From contig JAKQHS010000109.1 in NCBI GenBank assembly GCA_029557915.1, forward strand, positions 47,524 to 111,523: 64,000 nt of DNA, read 5' to 3'. Positions 34,847-43,993 of the stretch are shown here, piece by piece. Origin of the DNA: Bacteroidota bacterium. Lineage in GTDB: Bacteria; Bacteroidota; Bacteroidia; Chitinophagales; Saprospiraceae. Below the pieces are notes generated by a model. It did no database searches and was not told where the DNA came from. It worked only from the letters and a program-made list of their open reading frames with translations. Every line of letters begins with the position of its first letter. The first letter of the stretch is position 1. Position numbers and translations under genes: made by a program.

Positions 34847-35210
34847 CTTTTCCTGTTTTTCCGGCTAATAGTATTCAGCCTGCGGATCGTGCAGTTTATT
34901 TTTGAATAACCTTATTGCCTTTGAATTTTCTGGTCAGATCAAAAATACCGGTATTCGTTTAAGGCGGTTTGTGAAGAAATGATTAAGTGTTCCTAAGCCC
35001 CTGACTCTGAATTGAAAGCAGGTTTGTTAATTTTTTTTGCAAATTTCTAAAGGTTCCGGGGCAGGTCCTTTCTATCGGCTTATATATTGTTAATTAACTA
35101 ATTTGAATCAATTACCGGGGCGGCAAGCAGGAATATCCCGGAATCTGTTGTTTGAAACCTCTGACTGACCACCCATAAATCATTAATTTTGCGGCTCTTA
35201 AATTTACCTC
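34847..35210. other. Non-coding gap between the ABC protein and the lipoprotein gene
   Basis: No gene supported. It is AT-rich (about 35020-35110, with TTAATTAA at 35090). It ends in the promoter region of the gene at 35211, which has a -7 box at 35184-35191. Confidence 0.5.
35184..35191 (+). promoter_or_regulatory. Predicted -7 box of the 35.2-kb lipoprotein run
   Basis: TAATTTTG (TAnnTTTG), 19 nt before the ATG at 35211, within a 15-nt string shared with the promoter at 25448-25462. Confidence 0.5.
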
Positions 35211-36188
35211 ATGCGCATTCCGGCAATCCTGTTTTTATTTGTTCCTTCATTTATTATCTTCTCCTGCAAACAAGACCCCAGGCACGCGGAGACTGAGTCT
35301 GCCCTGACCGGCAAAGCCGTCGAAATCAGCGGTACTGCAGGATGGGAAGCCGATGACCGGTTTATCGTTTCCCAGCCAAGCAATATCATACAATACAATG
35401 GGTTTTCCTATGTCTTTTATGTAAAAGAGCCGGTCAATTCGCCGATTGCGGGTTCGGGGTATGGAGGCACCATTCATTATGCATTTTCCAGAGACCAGGG
35501 ACATACCTGGTCCGATCAGGGTCTGTTGATCAACGTCGGGGCGCCGGACCAGTTTGATGGTGGCGGCGTTAGCAAACCGGCGGCAATAAGGGTAGGAGAT
35601 GAACGGTTTTATTACCTGTATTACGTCGGTGCGCGGCTTGGATTTACCAACCAGGACGGGTCCCCGGAAAATAAAACCGGAATTGGCCTGGCTAAACTCC
35701 TTTTCAATGAAGATGGCCCCATCCGCCTGTCTATCAAATTGAACAGCGCAGCGCCGGTCCTTGAAGCCAGCGAGGAGGGATCCGGTCGTTTCGACGCGTT
35801 CCGGGTGGACGATCCCAACCCGATCAACCTGAATGGCCAGGTATGGTTGTATTATACCGGCCTGGATAAATGGGGGGGAACACCCCGGACCGGTTTGGTG
35901 GTCTCGGCCAACATAAACGAAAGCCATATCAAACAAAACAATGTCAGGGCCCTGCTGGACGGCAGTCCCTCCCTTATCCAAAGACAGGGGCCCGGTGTGA
36001 TTGCCGTATTCACCGACACCCAGAACGCCTGGTTTGCCGCGGACGGGCTGAAATTCGTCAAACTAAAACAAGCCTTCCCCAAACAGGTGGAAGGCGCCAG
36101 AGGCAATTCGGAAAAGGACGCCCTCACCTGGGGCCTTGCCCCGCCTCCACCAGGAAACTCCGGTTTCATCCGCTGGGAAATCAAATAA
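35211..36188 (+). CDS. Lipoprotein with a glycoside-hydrolase-like beta-propeller
   Basis: A 325-residue exported protein with a lipoprotein signal (MRIPAILFLFVPSFIIFSC, Cys at residue 19). The mature part has the blade pattern of five-bladed GH43/GH32-like or sialidase-like propellers: YNGFSYVFYVK, HYAFSRDQGHTWSDQG (one Asp-box-like S-x-D-x-G-x-T-W), YYLYYVGAR, VDDPNPINLNGQVWLYYTG. The enzyme activity is not determined; a catalytic Asp/Glu set could not be assigned. It heads a plus-strand run of exported carbohydrate-related genes that continues to 43.9 kb. Confidence 0.7.
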   Translation: MRIPAILFLFVPSFIIFSCKQDPRHAETESALTGKAVEISGTAGWEADDRFIVSQPSNIIQYNGFSYVFYVKEPVNSPIAGSGYGGTIHYAFSRDQGHTWSDQGLLINVGAPDQFDGGGVSKPAAIRVGDERFYYLYYVGARLGFTNQDGSPENKTGIGLAKLLFNEDGPIRLSIKLNSAAPVLEASEEGSGRFDAFRVDDPNPINLNGQVWLYYTGLDKWGGTPRTGLVVSANINESHIKQNNVRALLDGSPSLIQRQGPGVIAVFTDTQNAWFAADGLKFVKLKQAFPKQVEGARGNSEKDALTWGLAPPPPGNSGFIRWEIK

Positions 36189-36225
36189 ACGGGCATGAGG
36201 CCTTTATCAATCAAAACAAAACGAT

Positions 36226-37518
36226 ATGAAACGGACCATATATATCCTATTTGCCCTATCCTTATTCACGGGCCTGTCTTGTAAAGAATCAAAACCCAAA
36301 ACCGAAGTGCCTGTGATCCGCAATCCGAACGATCTGCGAAAATGGATCGTCGACAATACGGTCCAGGATTATGAACGCAATACCTTTGGCTACGACCTCC
36401 GGTTCATCCGGCAGCGAAAAACCCCCATTTTATTGTACGATGAAAATTTCAAAAGCATGGTTTTGCTGGCGCCGGAATACCAAGGCCGGGTACTGACCAG
36501 CACGGCCGACGGCCTCCAGGGTTATAGTTTTGGCTGGCTCAATTACGACCTGATCGCTTCGATGGAAAAGCTGCCCCACATGAATGCCTATGGAGGAGAG
36601 GACCGGTTTTGGTTAGGACCCGAAGGAGGACAGTTTTCCCTGTATTTTAAACCCGGCGAACCCTTTGTTTATGACCACTGGCAGGTGCCCTATGGCTTCG
36701 ATATTGAACCCTTTGAAATCGTTTCGATCGAATCCAATGAAGTGGCTTTTTTCAAAAAACTCGAACTCAAGAACTATTCCAACACCCCGATGGAGATCGT
36801 GGTCAGCAGGATCGTCAGCCTGCTTTCCCCTGCCGCTTTTCTTTATACCCATGGGATCCAGCAGGCCGAAGACATCAAAGCCGTAGGTTTTCAAAGCCGC
36901 AACGTAATACGCAATGCGGGACAGAATGAATGGAATAAACAGACCGGCATGCCGTCCATCTGGATTCTGGGTATGTTCAAGCCCAGTCCAACGGCCACGG
37001 TGGTCATTCCCTATAAAGAAGGCCCCGAATCCTCGATGGGTGCATTGGTCACGGACGACTATTTTGGCAAAGTGGATGCGGACCGCCTGAAGACGGGGGA
37101 CGGTGTTTTTTATTTCAAGGCGGATGGCCGGAAAAGGAGCAAGATCGGGGTGAACGCTTTCAGGGCGAAACCTCTTTGCGGATCTTTTGATGAGGAAAGG
37201 AATATCCTCACCATTGTGGAATACAGCCTGCCGGATACCGCCGGCGATTATGTCAATTCCCTCTGGAAGATCCAGGAGGCTCCCTTTTCAGGGGACGTGG
37301 TCAATGCGTACAACGACGGGCCCCTGGAAAACGGTACGCAGATGGGGCCTTTTTATGAAATCGAATCCTCTTCACCCGCCGCAAGTCTCAAACCCGGGGA
37401 ATCCCTCGAGCACAGTCATCGGACCCTGCATTTCCAGGGCAAAGAAAGCAGCCTGGACGAAATCGCGCGAAAACTGCTCGGTGTCGGCCTGAAGGATATC
37501 CGGAATGCCTTTGAATAA
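36226..37518 (+). CDS. DUF6786-family exported lipoprotein
   Basis: A 430-residue protein with a lipoprotein signal (MKRTIYILFALSLFTGLSC). The remainder matches the DUF6786 family as I know it from Bacteroidota: a beta-rich protein likely to have a galactose-mutarotase-like sandwich (VLLAPEYQGRVLTSTADG, GGEDRFWLGPEGGQFSLYF, SLEHSHRTLHFQG). A binding or epimerase role on sugars is inferred. It follows the propeller lipoprotein by 37 nt and precedes the DUF1080 gene by 30 nt, indicating one transcription unit. Confidence 0.72.
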   Translation: MKRTIYILFALSLFTGLSCKESKPKTEVPVIRNPNDLRKWIVDNTVQDYERNTFGYDLRFIRQRKTPILLYDENFKSMVLLAPEYQGRVLTSTADGLQGYSFGWLNYDLIASMEKLPHMNAYGGEDRFWLGPEGGQFSLYFKPGEPFVYDHWQVPYGFDIEPFEIVSIESNEVAFFKKLELKNYSNTPMEIVVSRIVSLLSPAAFLYTHGIQQAEDIKAVGFQSRNVIRNAGQNEWNKQTGMPSIWILGMFKPSPTATVVIPYKEGPESSMGALVTDDYFGKVDADRLKTGDGVFYFKADGRKRSKIGVNAFRAKPLCGSFDEERNILTIVEYSLPDTAGDYVNSLWKIQEAPFSGDVVNAYNDGPLENGTQMGPFYEIESSSPAASLKPGESLEHSHRTLHFQGKESSLDEIARKLLGVGLKDIRNAFE

Positions 37519-37548
37519 TATCCTTATTTTTAATTTTTTTAATGCAAC

Positions 37549-38148
37549 ATGAAAAACAGACTCACTTTAATCTTTACTATTTGCACCCTCGCCGCCCTGA
37601 ACGCCCAGACCAAGGCCCAATTGTTTAACCTCAAAAACCTGGACGGCTGGATCGTATACGGTACCGAAAAATGGTATGTGGAAAACCAGGAGCTGATCTG
37701 TGAAAGCGGCCCGGACAAAGGGTATGGATACCTGGGCACTGCCGGCACCTATAAAAATTTTGACCTGGAACTCGAATTCAAGCAGGAAGCCAACGGCAAT
37801 AGCGGGGTTTTCTTCCACTCTTCTTTTGAAGGCACCAAAGTCACAGGCTGGCAGGCCGAAGTAGCCCCCCCAGGCCACAGCACCGGTGGAATCTACGAAT
37901 CCTATGGACGTGGTTGGCTCATCAAACCCACCAAAGGCAAAGACACCAAATACCTCAAGATGGGGGAATGGAATCATATGCGGATCAGGGTGAAGGATGA
38001 CCAGGTCACCACCTGGCTCAATGGCCATAAAATGATCCGGCTGAAAGATGATAAAATCGGCAGCCGCAGCGGCCAGATCGCCCTGCAGATCCACGACGGG
38101 GGAGGCATCAAGGTCCGCTGGAGAAATCTTTTCGTCAAAACGCTTTGA
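37549..38148 (+). CDS. DUF1080 (3-keto-disaccharide hydrolase-type) protein
   Basis: A 199-residue exported protein with a signal peptide (MKNRLTLIFTICTLAALNAQ) and one DUF1080 jelly-roll domain. Signatures are LFNLKNLDGWIVYG, YKNFDLELEFKQEANGNSGVFF, GWQAEV, EWNHMRIRVKDD and GQIALQIHDGGGIKVRWRNL. Some DUF1080 proteins hydrolyse 3-keto-glucosides; no 3-dehydrogenase is seen in this window, so a general carbohydrate-binding or lyase-type role remains possible. It is in the plus-strand run of exported proteins. Confidence 0.88.
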   Translation: MKNRLTLIFTICTLAALNAQTKAQLFNLKNLDGWIVYGTEKWYVENQELICESGPDKGYGYLGTAGTYKNFDLELEFKQEANGNSGVFFHSSFEGTKVTGWQAEVAPPGHSTGGIYESYGRGWLIKPTKGKDTKYLKMGEWNHMRIRVKDDQVTTWLNGHKMIRLKDDKIGSRSGQIALQIHDGGGIKVRWRNLFVKTL

Positions 38149-38203
38149 TCTTTACCTCGTTTGCCCGGATGAGTTCCGCTCCCCCAGCCCTCAAGCCTCA
38201 TTA

Positions 38204-38632
38204 ATGCTCCGTAAATCCTTATTCGCCCTCATTACGGTCCAGTTCCTGACCGCTTTTTTTCATTCCATGAGTTTTCTCGGCAAACCCAGGGCCACTAATG
38301 AGACCGAAGAAAAACTGATCGATCTATTTACCAATTACAAGCAGGACCTGGGTGCCGGCTTTTCTCGGAGCACCTTTGATTTGTTCAACGGGCTGAGTAC
38401 CAGTTTTACCCTGATCTGCCTGCTCGGAGGCTGGATCAATTTATTTTTTCTCCGTAAAAGACTGGATGCCTCGCTCTGGAGGGGCCTCCTGTTCATTGAG
38501 ATGGTGGTTTTCGGGGCCTTGTTCCTGTTTATGATCCTGTTTACTTTTCTGCCCCCGATCGTTTTGACGGGCCTGATCTTCATTTCGAGTACCATGGCAT
38601 GGCATTATTCCACAAAAGATACCTTGTCCTGA
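38204..38632 (+). CDS. Small membrane protein, unknown function
   Basis: A 142-residue protein with four predicted transmembrane helices (LFALITVQFLTAFFHSM; TSFTLICLLGGWINLFFL; LLFIEMVVFGALFLFMI; IVLTGLIFISSTMAW). The region FLGKPRATNETEEKLIDL lies between helices one and two. I do not recognise the family firmly. The ATG at 38204 is preferred because the open frame from 38048 overlaps the DUF1080 gene. It lies between the DUF1080 and M1 peptidase genes in the plus-strand run. Confidence 0.7.
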   Translation: MLRKSLFALITVQFLTAFFHSMSFLGKPRATNETEEKLIDLFTNYKQDLGAGFSRSTFDLFNGLSTSFTLICLLGGWINLFFLRKRLDASLWRGLLFIEMVVFGALFLFMILFTFLPPIVLTGLIFISSTMAWHYSTKDTLS

Positions 38633-38660
38633 TCAAACCCATTTAATACCCCTTTATAAT

Positions 38661-41309
38661 ATGAAACCACTGGCCTTCTATATCTTCCTCCTGCTCTTGC
38701 TGCAAGCCTGCAGTTCCTCCAGGCCTTCGGCCAAATCCGTGGTCCGGCCAGCGGAAGAAGATTCCCTCCTGACCGAAGAAATGGAATTCCGCCAGCTGGA
38801 TACCATGGTGGTCAGCCCGGAAATGGATGAGAACCTGTCGTATTCAGAAGATGAAGAAGAAACCGTTCCTTACCGCAGCAGTCATCCGCGTCGCTGGGAT
38901 CTTCTCCATATGAGCCTTCAACTAAAGTTTGATTGGGAAAACGAACAGGTTCACGGCAAGGCCAGCCTGAGGCTCAAGCCCCTGTTTTATCCTACGGACA
39001 GCCTGGAGCTGGATGCCAAAAGCTTTGATATTCACACGATTTCCGCCGGCGGACAGTCCAAAAACCTGGTATACCGGTATGACGGGGAAATTCTGAAGAT
39101 CAGCCTCGGTAAAAAATACAGCCGGAAAGATACCCTGGACCTCTTCCTGGAGTACCGGGGAAATCCCAGCCGGAATCAAACCACGGGCAGCGCCGCCATT
39201 ACCGACGACAACGGTTTATATTTTATTGATCCCCGGGGGACGGACCCCAATCTGCCTACCCAACTCTGGTCTCAGGGCGAAACGGAATACAACAGCCGCT
39301 GGTTCCCTACCATCGATAAACCCAACGAACGGTGCACCGGGGAAATCAGTCTGACCGTTCCCGACAGCATGCTGACGCTTTCCAACGGCTTACTTGTAAA
39401 AAGCACAAGGAATACCGACCACACCCGCACCGATACCTGGGTCATGGATCAGCCCATAGCCCCTTACCTGTATATGATCGCGGCCGGCCCCTTTGCTAAA
39501 GTGACGGAATCCTGGCAAGGCATCCCTGTTGAATATTATGTCGACAAACCTTACGGCGCTTATGCCAAGGAAATATTCAACCATACCCCGGAAATGCTCG
39601 AGTTTTTCAGCAAAAAACTGGACCTGAAATATCCCTGGAAAAAATTCAGCCAGGTCGTGGTGCGAAAATATGTGAGCGGGGCCATGGAAAACGTGACTGC
39701 GGTGGTCTTCGGGGATTTTATCCAAAAGACCCACCGTGAACTGATTGACGACCCCAATGACAACATCGTGGCCCACGAATTGTTTCACCATTGGTTTGGG
39801 GATTATGTCACCTGTGAATCCTGGGCTAACCTGACCCTCAACGAAGGTTTTGCCAATTATGCCGAATACCTCTGGTCAGAACATAAATACGGCAAATACG
39901 AGGCCGATCGTCACCGGGAGAATGAACTCATGGGTTATCTGTCCTCGGTGTCCTTTGGACAGGCCCATGATCTGATCGATTATCATTATGCGGATAAGGA
40001 AAACATGTTTGACGCCCACAGCTACAACAAAGGAGGACTGGTCCTCCACATGCTCCGGCATTATGTGGGAGAGGAAGCATTCTGGACCACCCTCAATCTT
40101 TATCTCCGCCGGCATGCATTTCAATCGGTCGAGGTGCATGACCTGAGACTGGCTTTTGAGGAAACCACCGGGGAGGACCTCAATTGGTTTTTCAACCAGT
40201 GGTACCTGAAGCCCGGTCACCCGACCCTGAGCTATACCCATACCTTCGATGCAAGCACCAAAACGGTCCTTCTCCAGGTCAGACAGACCCAGGAAAAGGA
40301 ATTTCCCGGGGTTTTCCGCCTTCCTTTGGACGCGGATCTCCATTTTGCCAATGGGGAAATCGTACGAAAACGTCTATGGCTCGATCATCGAAACCAGCAG
40401 TTTGAACTCGAAGTGGATTCCAAACCCAGCCTGATCGTGCTGGATCCCGACCGGATCCTGCTGACCGAATGGGATGAACCCGAACTTACCGCCAATGAAT
40501 ATAAAATTCAGTGGAAGTCCTGCAATAACCTGCAGCTGAAACTGAACGCCCTGAATGCGCTCACCGAAGAACGGGATTATATCCAAATCTGGAGGGAAGC
40601 GATCCAGGAACCCTACTGGTATTTTCGTTTAAGAGCGCTGGATTATCCGCCTTCCCTGAAACCTGAAGATATCAACAAACTCAAATGGATGGCCCTGCGC
40701 GATCCGCATTCCCAGGTGCGGGCGGCCGCCATCCGGATACTCGGGGAAGGTACAGGCATCAACTCCCTGGAAGCCACCCTGGATAATATACTGGAAGCCG
40801 ACAGCGCTTATGTGGTCCTCGGGGAAGCGCTTAAAGCCCTGGCCAGGATAAACCCGGTGAAAGCCGGTCTGGCCGTCAAAAACCTCCAGCAGGAAAAAAA
40901 TCCTTATATCCAGGAAGCGATTGCAGAAGTCCTCGCCGCTGAAAATAACCCGGCCAGCCTGGATTATTTTGACCAGAAACTTGCGGACGATCCCAGCCTG
41001 GCTGCCAACCTCCTGGATAAATACCTGGCCATTTTAAAAGACGTTCCTGCGGAGGTTCAGTTTTCGAAAGCCGGCTTTTTGTTTGAACAATCCATAAATC
41101 CAAACCTGGATAAAACAAGCAAGTTTTATTTTGTCCGGGCCTTATTTGAGGTTAAAGAAATGATCCTCACCCGGGCGGTCCACGAAAAAGACCCCGCTGC
41201 CCGGGCAGTGCTTGAAAACCGTGTAAAAGAAGTCAAAAGCTGGATCCAGGAAATCAAGGAGAAAGAAACCGATGTTCAATTGAAAAGCATACTTGGCCAG
41301 TTTAACTAA
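38661..41309 (+). CDS. M1-family aminopeptidase lipoprotein with C-terminal HEAT-like repeats
   Basis: An 882-residue exported zinc aminopeptidase. A lipoprotein signal ends at Cys17 (LLLLLQACSSS). After an acidic spacer, the M1 domain shows the substrate-recognition SGAMEN near 339-344, HELFHHW (His372, Glu373, His376) and the third ligand in NEGFANY near 395. The C-terminal part (about 650-800) has helical hairpins resembling HEAT repeats (DPHSQVRAAAIRILG). It trims peptides in the periplasm or at the cell surface. It may supply amino acids together with the other secreted peptidases here. Confidence 0.92.
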   Translation: MKPLAFYIFLLLLLQACSSSRPSAKSVVRPAEEDSLLTEEMEFRQLDTMVVSPEMDENLSYSEDEEETVPYRSSHPRRWDLLHMSLQLKFDWENEQVHGKASLRLKPLFYPTDSLELDAKSFDIHTISAGGQSKNLVYRYDGEILKISLGKKYSRKDTLDLFLEYRGNPSRNQTTGSAAITDDNGLYFIDPRGTDPNLPTQLWSQGETEYNSRWFPTIDKPNERCTGEISLTVPDSMLTLSNGLLVKSTRNTDHTRTDTWVMDQPIAPYLYMIAAGPFAKVTESWQGIPVEYYVDKPYGAYAKEIFNHTPEMLEFFSKKLDLKYPWKKFSQVVVRKYVSGAMENVTAVVFGDFIQKTHRELIDDPNDNIVAHELFHHWFGDYVTCESWANLTLNEGFANYAEYLWSEHKYGKYEADRHRENELMGYLSSVSFGQAHDLIDYHYADKENMFDAHSYNKGGLVLHMLRHYVGEEAFWTTLNLYLRRHAFQSVEVHDLRLAFEETTGEDLNWFFNQWYLKPGHPTLSYTHTFDASTKTVLLQVRQTQEKEFPGVFRLPLDADLHFANGEIVRKRLWLDHRNQQFELEVDSKPSLIVLDPDRILLTEWDEPELTANEYKIQWKSCNNLQLKLNALNALTEERDYIQIWREAIQEPYWYFRLRALDYPPSLKPEDINKLKWMALRDPHSQVRAAAIRILGEGTGINSLEATLDNILEADSAYVVLGEALKALARINPVKAGLAVKNLQQEKNPYIQEAIAEVLAAENNPASLDYFDQKLADDPSLAANLLDKYLAILKDVPAEVQFSKAGFLFEQSINPNLDKTSKFYFVRALFEVKEMILTRAVHEKDPAARAVLENRVKEVKSWIQEIKEKETDVQLKSILGQFN

Positions 41310-41364
41310 TAACCGATAACCATATAAGGGTTTCTTTATTTTGGGTTGATCTCCCGATCTTGGC

Positions 41365-42870
41365 TTGTTCTTACATCCATTTCTCTTGCAGTCCTGGGAT
41401 ATTTTTATATTTTTTCTAGTCACTGGCGCAACGGTCTTGTTCGGGGCCAGTTTTTTCAGGCAAAATACCTCTGTGTCCGCCTATACCAGCGGCGAAAAAA
41501 AAATCCCCGCCTGGGTTGCGGGGCTTTCCATTTTCGCAACCTATGTGAGCAGCATCAGTTTTCTCGCCCTGCCTGGCAAGACCTATCAAAGCAACTGGAA
41601 TGCATTCGTATTCAGCTTGTCCATCCCCCTGGCTGCCTGGATCGCCGTCCGTTTTTTTGTACCCCTCTACCGGAAAGTAGGCAGCGTATCCGCTTATCAA
41701 TATCTTGAGGGCCGATTTGGTCCCTGGGCAAGGGTTTATGCTGCCGGTTGTTATCTGCTCACCCAATGGATGAGGGCCGGGGCCATTCTTTTGTTGTTGG
41801 CCATCCCCCTGCAGACCGCTTTCGGATGGAACCAGGCCTGGATTATTCTCGTCACAGGCCTCGCCGTCACCGGTTATTCCATGATGGGAGGGATCCGCGC
41901 CGTGATCTGGACCGATGCCCTGCAAGCTCTCATCCTGATCAGCGGAGCCCTGATCGTGGCCTTCCTGCTGGTATGGAGGATACCCGGAGGTATCTCGGAA
42001 GTAGTCCGGATCGGCATCGAGTGGGATAAGTTTGATCCCGGGAGCTTCAGTGCCGGATGGTCGGAATCCACCTTTTGGGTGGTCCTGGTTTATGGGCTTT
42101 TTATTAATCTCCAGAATTTCGGCATTGACCAGAACTATATCCAGAGGTATATGGTCACCGGGACGGAAGCGGGAGCCAAGAAATCGACCTGGATGGGCTC
42201 TATGTTGTACCTCCCCGTATCCTTCTTGTTTTGTTTTATCGGGACCGCCCTGTTTGCCTATGTGCAGGTCCATCCTGATTTCCTGCCTCCCGGACTCAAG
42301 AACCCTGGCGCGGCAGACCAGGTATTTCCCTACTTTATCGTCCATGATCTGCCGGCCGGATTGACCGGTTTGCTGGTGGCGGCCTTGTTTGCAGCCGGCA
42401 TGAGCACCGTATCGACCAGCATCAACAGTTCTGCGACCATCCTCCTCACAGATTTTTATAAAAAATTCATCCGGGCTGAACCAGGCAATAAAAAAGAAAT
42501 GCAGGTTTTGTATTTATCCTCCCTGTTGGTTGGCCTGGCCGGGATAAGCATCGCCTTGAGCCTCCAGGGAGTGACCAGCATACTCGATGCCTGGTGGGCC
42601 CTGGCATCGGTATTCAGCGGAGGCATGCTGGGATTGTTTCTTCTGGGCTTTATCTCGGAACGGACGCAGTCCCGGCATGCCCTGGCAGGCGTGATTGCCG
42701 GAGTTATTTTAATCGGCTGGTTGTCTCTTTCCCCTTTGCTTTTGAAGGGAGGACCCTGGTCTGGGCTCTCCAATCCCTTCCATCCCAATCTGACGGTGGT
42801 ATTCGGCACTACCATCATTTTTTTGACCGGATTTCTTTTATCTTACCTGGCAGCCAAACTAAGAAAGTGA
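41365..42870 (+). CDS. Sodium/solute symporter (SSS family)
   Basis: A 501-residue inner-membrane protein with about 13 helices, starting from TTG at 41365. SSS hallmarks include ASFFRQNTSVSAYTSGEKKIPAW, SIFATYVSSISFLALPG, GGIRAVIWTDALQALIL and AGMSTVSTSINSSATILLTDFY. Homologues move sialic acid, sugars or other solutes with sodium. Its stop overlaps the next start by 4 nt (GTGA), coupling it to a sialidase-like exported protein, so its substrate is probably the product of that enzyme. No NanA, NanE or NanK homologue is visible in the window. Confidence 0.9.
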   Translation: MFLHPFLLQSWDIFIFFLVTGATVLFGASFFRQNTSVSAYTSGEKKIPAWVAGLSIFATYVSSISFLALPGKTYQSNWNAFVFSLSIPLAAWIAVRFFVPLYRKVGSVSAYQYLEGRFGPWARVYAAGCYLLTQWMRAGAILLLLAIPLQTAFGWNQAWIILVTGLAVTGYSMMGGIRAVIWTDALQALILISGALIVAFLLVWRIPGGISEVVRIGIEWDKFDPGSFSAGWSESTFWVVLVYGLFINLQNFGIDQNYIQRYMVTGTEAGAKKSTWMGSMLYLPVSFLFCFIGTALFAYVQVHPDFLPPGLKNPGAADQVFPYFIVHDLPAGLTGLLVAALFAAGMSTVSTSINSSATILLTDFYKKFIRAEPGNKKEMQVLYLSSLLVGLAGISIALSLQGVTSILDAWWALASVFSGGMLGLFLLGFISERTQSRHALAGVIAGVILIGWLSLSPLLLKGGPWSGLSNPFHPNLTVVFGTTIIFLTGFLLSYLAAKLRK

Positions 42871-43901
42871 AATCCGTATTTGTTTTCCTCCTTGTTTTTC
42901 TGGTTCCTTTTATTTCCAGTGCCCAGGCCCCGGTTGAGGTCCTGGATTCCGGTTTTGTATATGAGCTGGACGCCGCACCCACTCCGGAATGCCATGCCTC
43001 CACGCTGGCTTCCACCCCTCAAGGCCCCGTAATCGCCTGGTTTGGGGGCACCCATGAAAAAAACCGGGATGTGGGAATCTGGTTTTCACGGATGCACAAA
43101 GGTCAATGGACCAAACCCAGGGAAGTGGCCAATGGCATGATATCGCCTGCTGAACGCTACCCCTGCTGGAACCCGGTGCTTTACCAGCAAAAGAAGGGCC
43201 CTTTGTTTTTATTTTATAAAGTGGGTCCTTCCCCTTCGGAATGGTGGGGCATGCTGATCAAATCAATGGATGGGGGAAAGAACTGGACTAAACCGGAAAG
43301 AATCCCCTCTCCCTTTCTTGGGCCTGTAAAAAACAAACCCATTCTCTTCGATTCCGTTTTATTATGCCCCTCCAGTACGGAACACGAAGGCTGGAATATC
43401 CATATGGAGACGTTTAACCTGAAAACGGGCTCCTGGAGCAGGTTTCAGGCCATCCACCCCAATTCAGGTTTCGAGGTAATCCAACCTACCCTCCTCATGC
43501 ACCCCGGCGGACAGCTGCAATTGCTGAACCGCTCAAAACAGGGAATCATCGTTGAAACCTGGTCCGGTGACGGGGGCAGGACCTGGTCCCCCTTTGGCGC
43601 GAGTATACTCCCCAACCCTAATTCCGGAATTGACGGCCTCAGTTTGAAGGATAAGATGCATTTATTGGTATATAATCATTCAGGCATTCCCAAAGGAAAA
43701 TGGGGAGGAAACCGGTATCCCCTCAACCTTGCTGCGTCCAGGGACGGCATCCATTGGAAAACCATCATGATCCTGGAAGACCAGGCCGGGGAATTTTCTT
43801 ACCCCGCAATCATCCAGTCGGAGGATGGCCTGGTCCACATCGCTTATACTTTTAACCGGAAGACCATTAAGTATTTGAGGGTGAAGGTGGGGGGTGGTTA
43901 G
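42867..43901 (+). CDS. Exported sialidase-like (BNR/Asp-box) protein
   Basis: A 344-residue protein with signal peptide (VKSVFVFLLVFLVPFISSAQ, GTG start) and a six-bladed sialidase-superfamily propeller. Asp boxes are SMDGGKNWTKP and SGDGGRTWSPF; SRDGIHWKT is a weaker third. The N-terminal ECHASTLASTPQGPVIAWFGG matches the PF13088-type sialidase family. Specificity is not established; members also act on other acidic or methylated sugars. The GTG start overlaps the symporter stop by 4 nt (GTGA), so the two are made together as an enzyme-plus-importer pair. Confidence 0.82.
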   Translation: MKSVFVFLLVFLVPFISSAQAPVEVLDSGFVYELDAAPTPECHASTLASTPQGPVIAWFGGTHEKNRDVGIWFSRMHKGQWTKPREVANGMISPAERYPCWNPVLYQQKKGPLFLFYKVGPSPSEWWGMLIKSMDGGKNWTKPERIPSPFLGPVKNKPILFDSVLLCPSSTEHEGWNIHMETFNLKTGSWSRFQAIHPNSGFEVIQPTLLMHPGGQLQLLNRSKQGIIVETWSGDGGRTWSPFGASILPNPNSGIDGLSLKDKMHLLVYNHSGIPKGKWGGNRYPLNLAASRDGIHWKTIMILEDQAGEFSYPAIIQSEDGLVHIAYTFNRKTIKYLRVKVGGG

Positions 43902-43961
43902 TGGGTGGTTTGGAAATAGCTTTGGTTGTTAAAATTTATTATTTTTATTTGGACAAAATCT

Positions 43962-43975
43962 AAATAGATCTATTT
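43962..43975. promoter_or_regulatory. 14-bp perfect palindrome, possible operator
   Basis: AAATAGATCTATTT is its own reverse complement and sits 19 bp before the start of the CbiX-type gene. Its size and placement fit an operator overlapping the promoter region. Confidence 0.5.
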
Positions 43976-43993
43976 TCGCAGGAAATTTGATCT

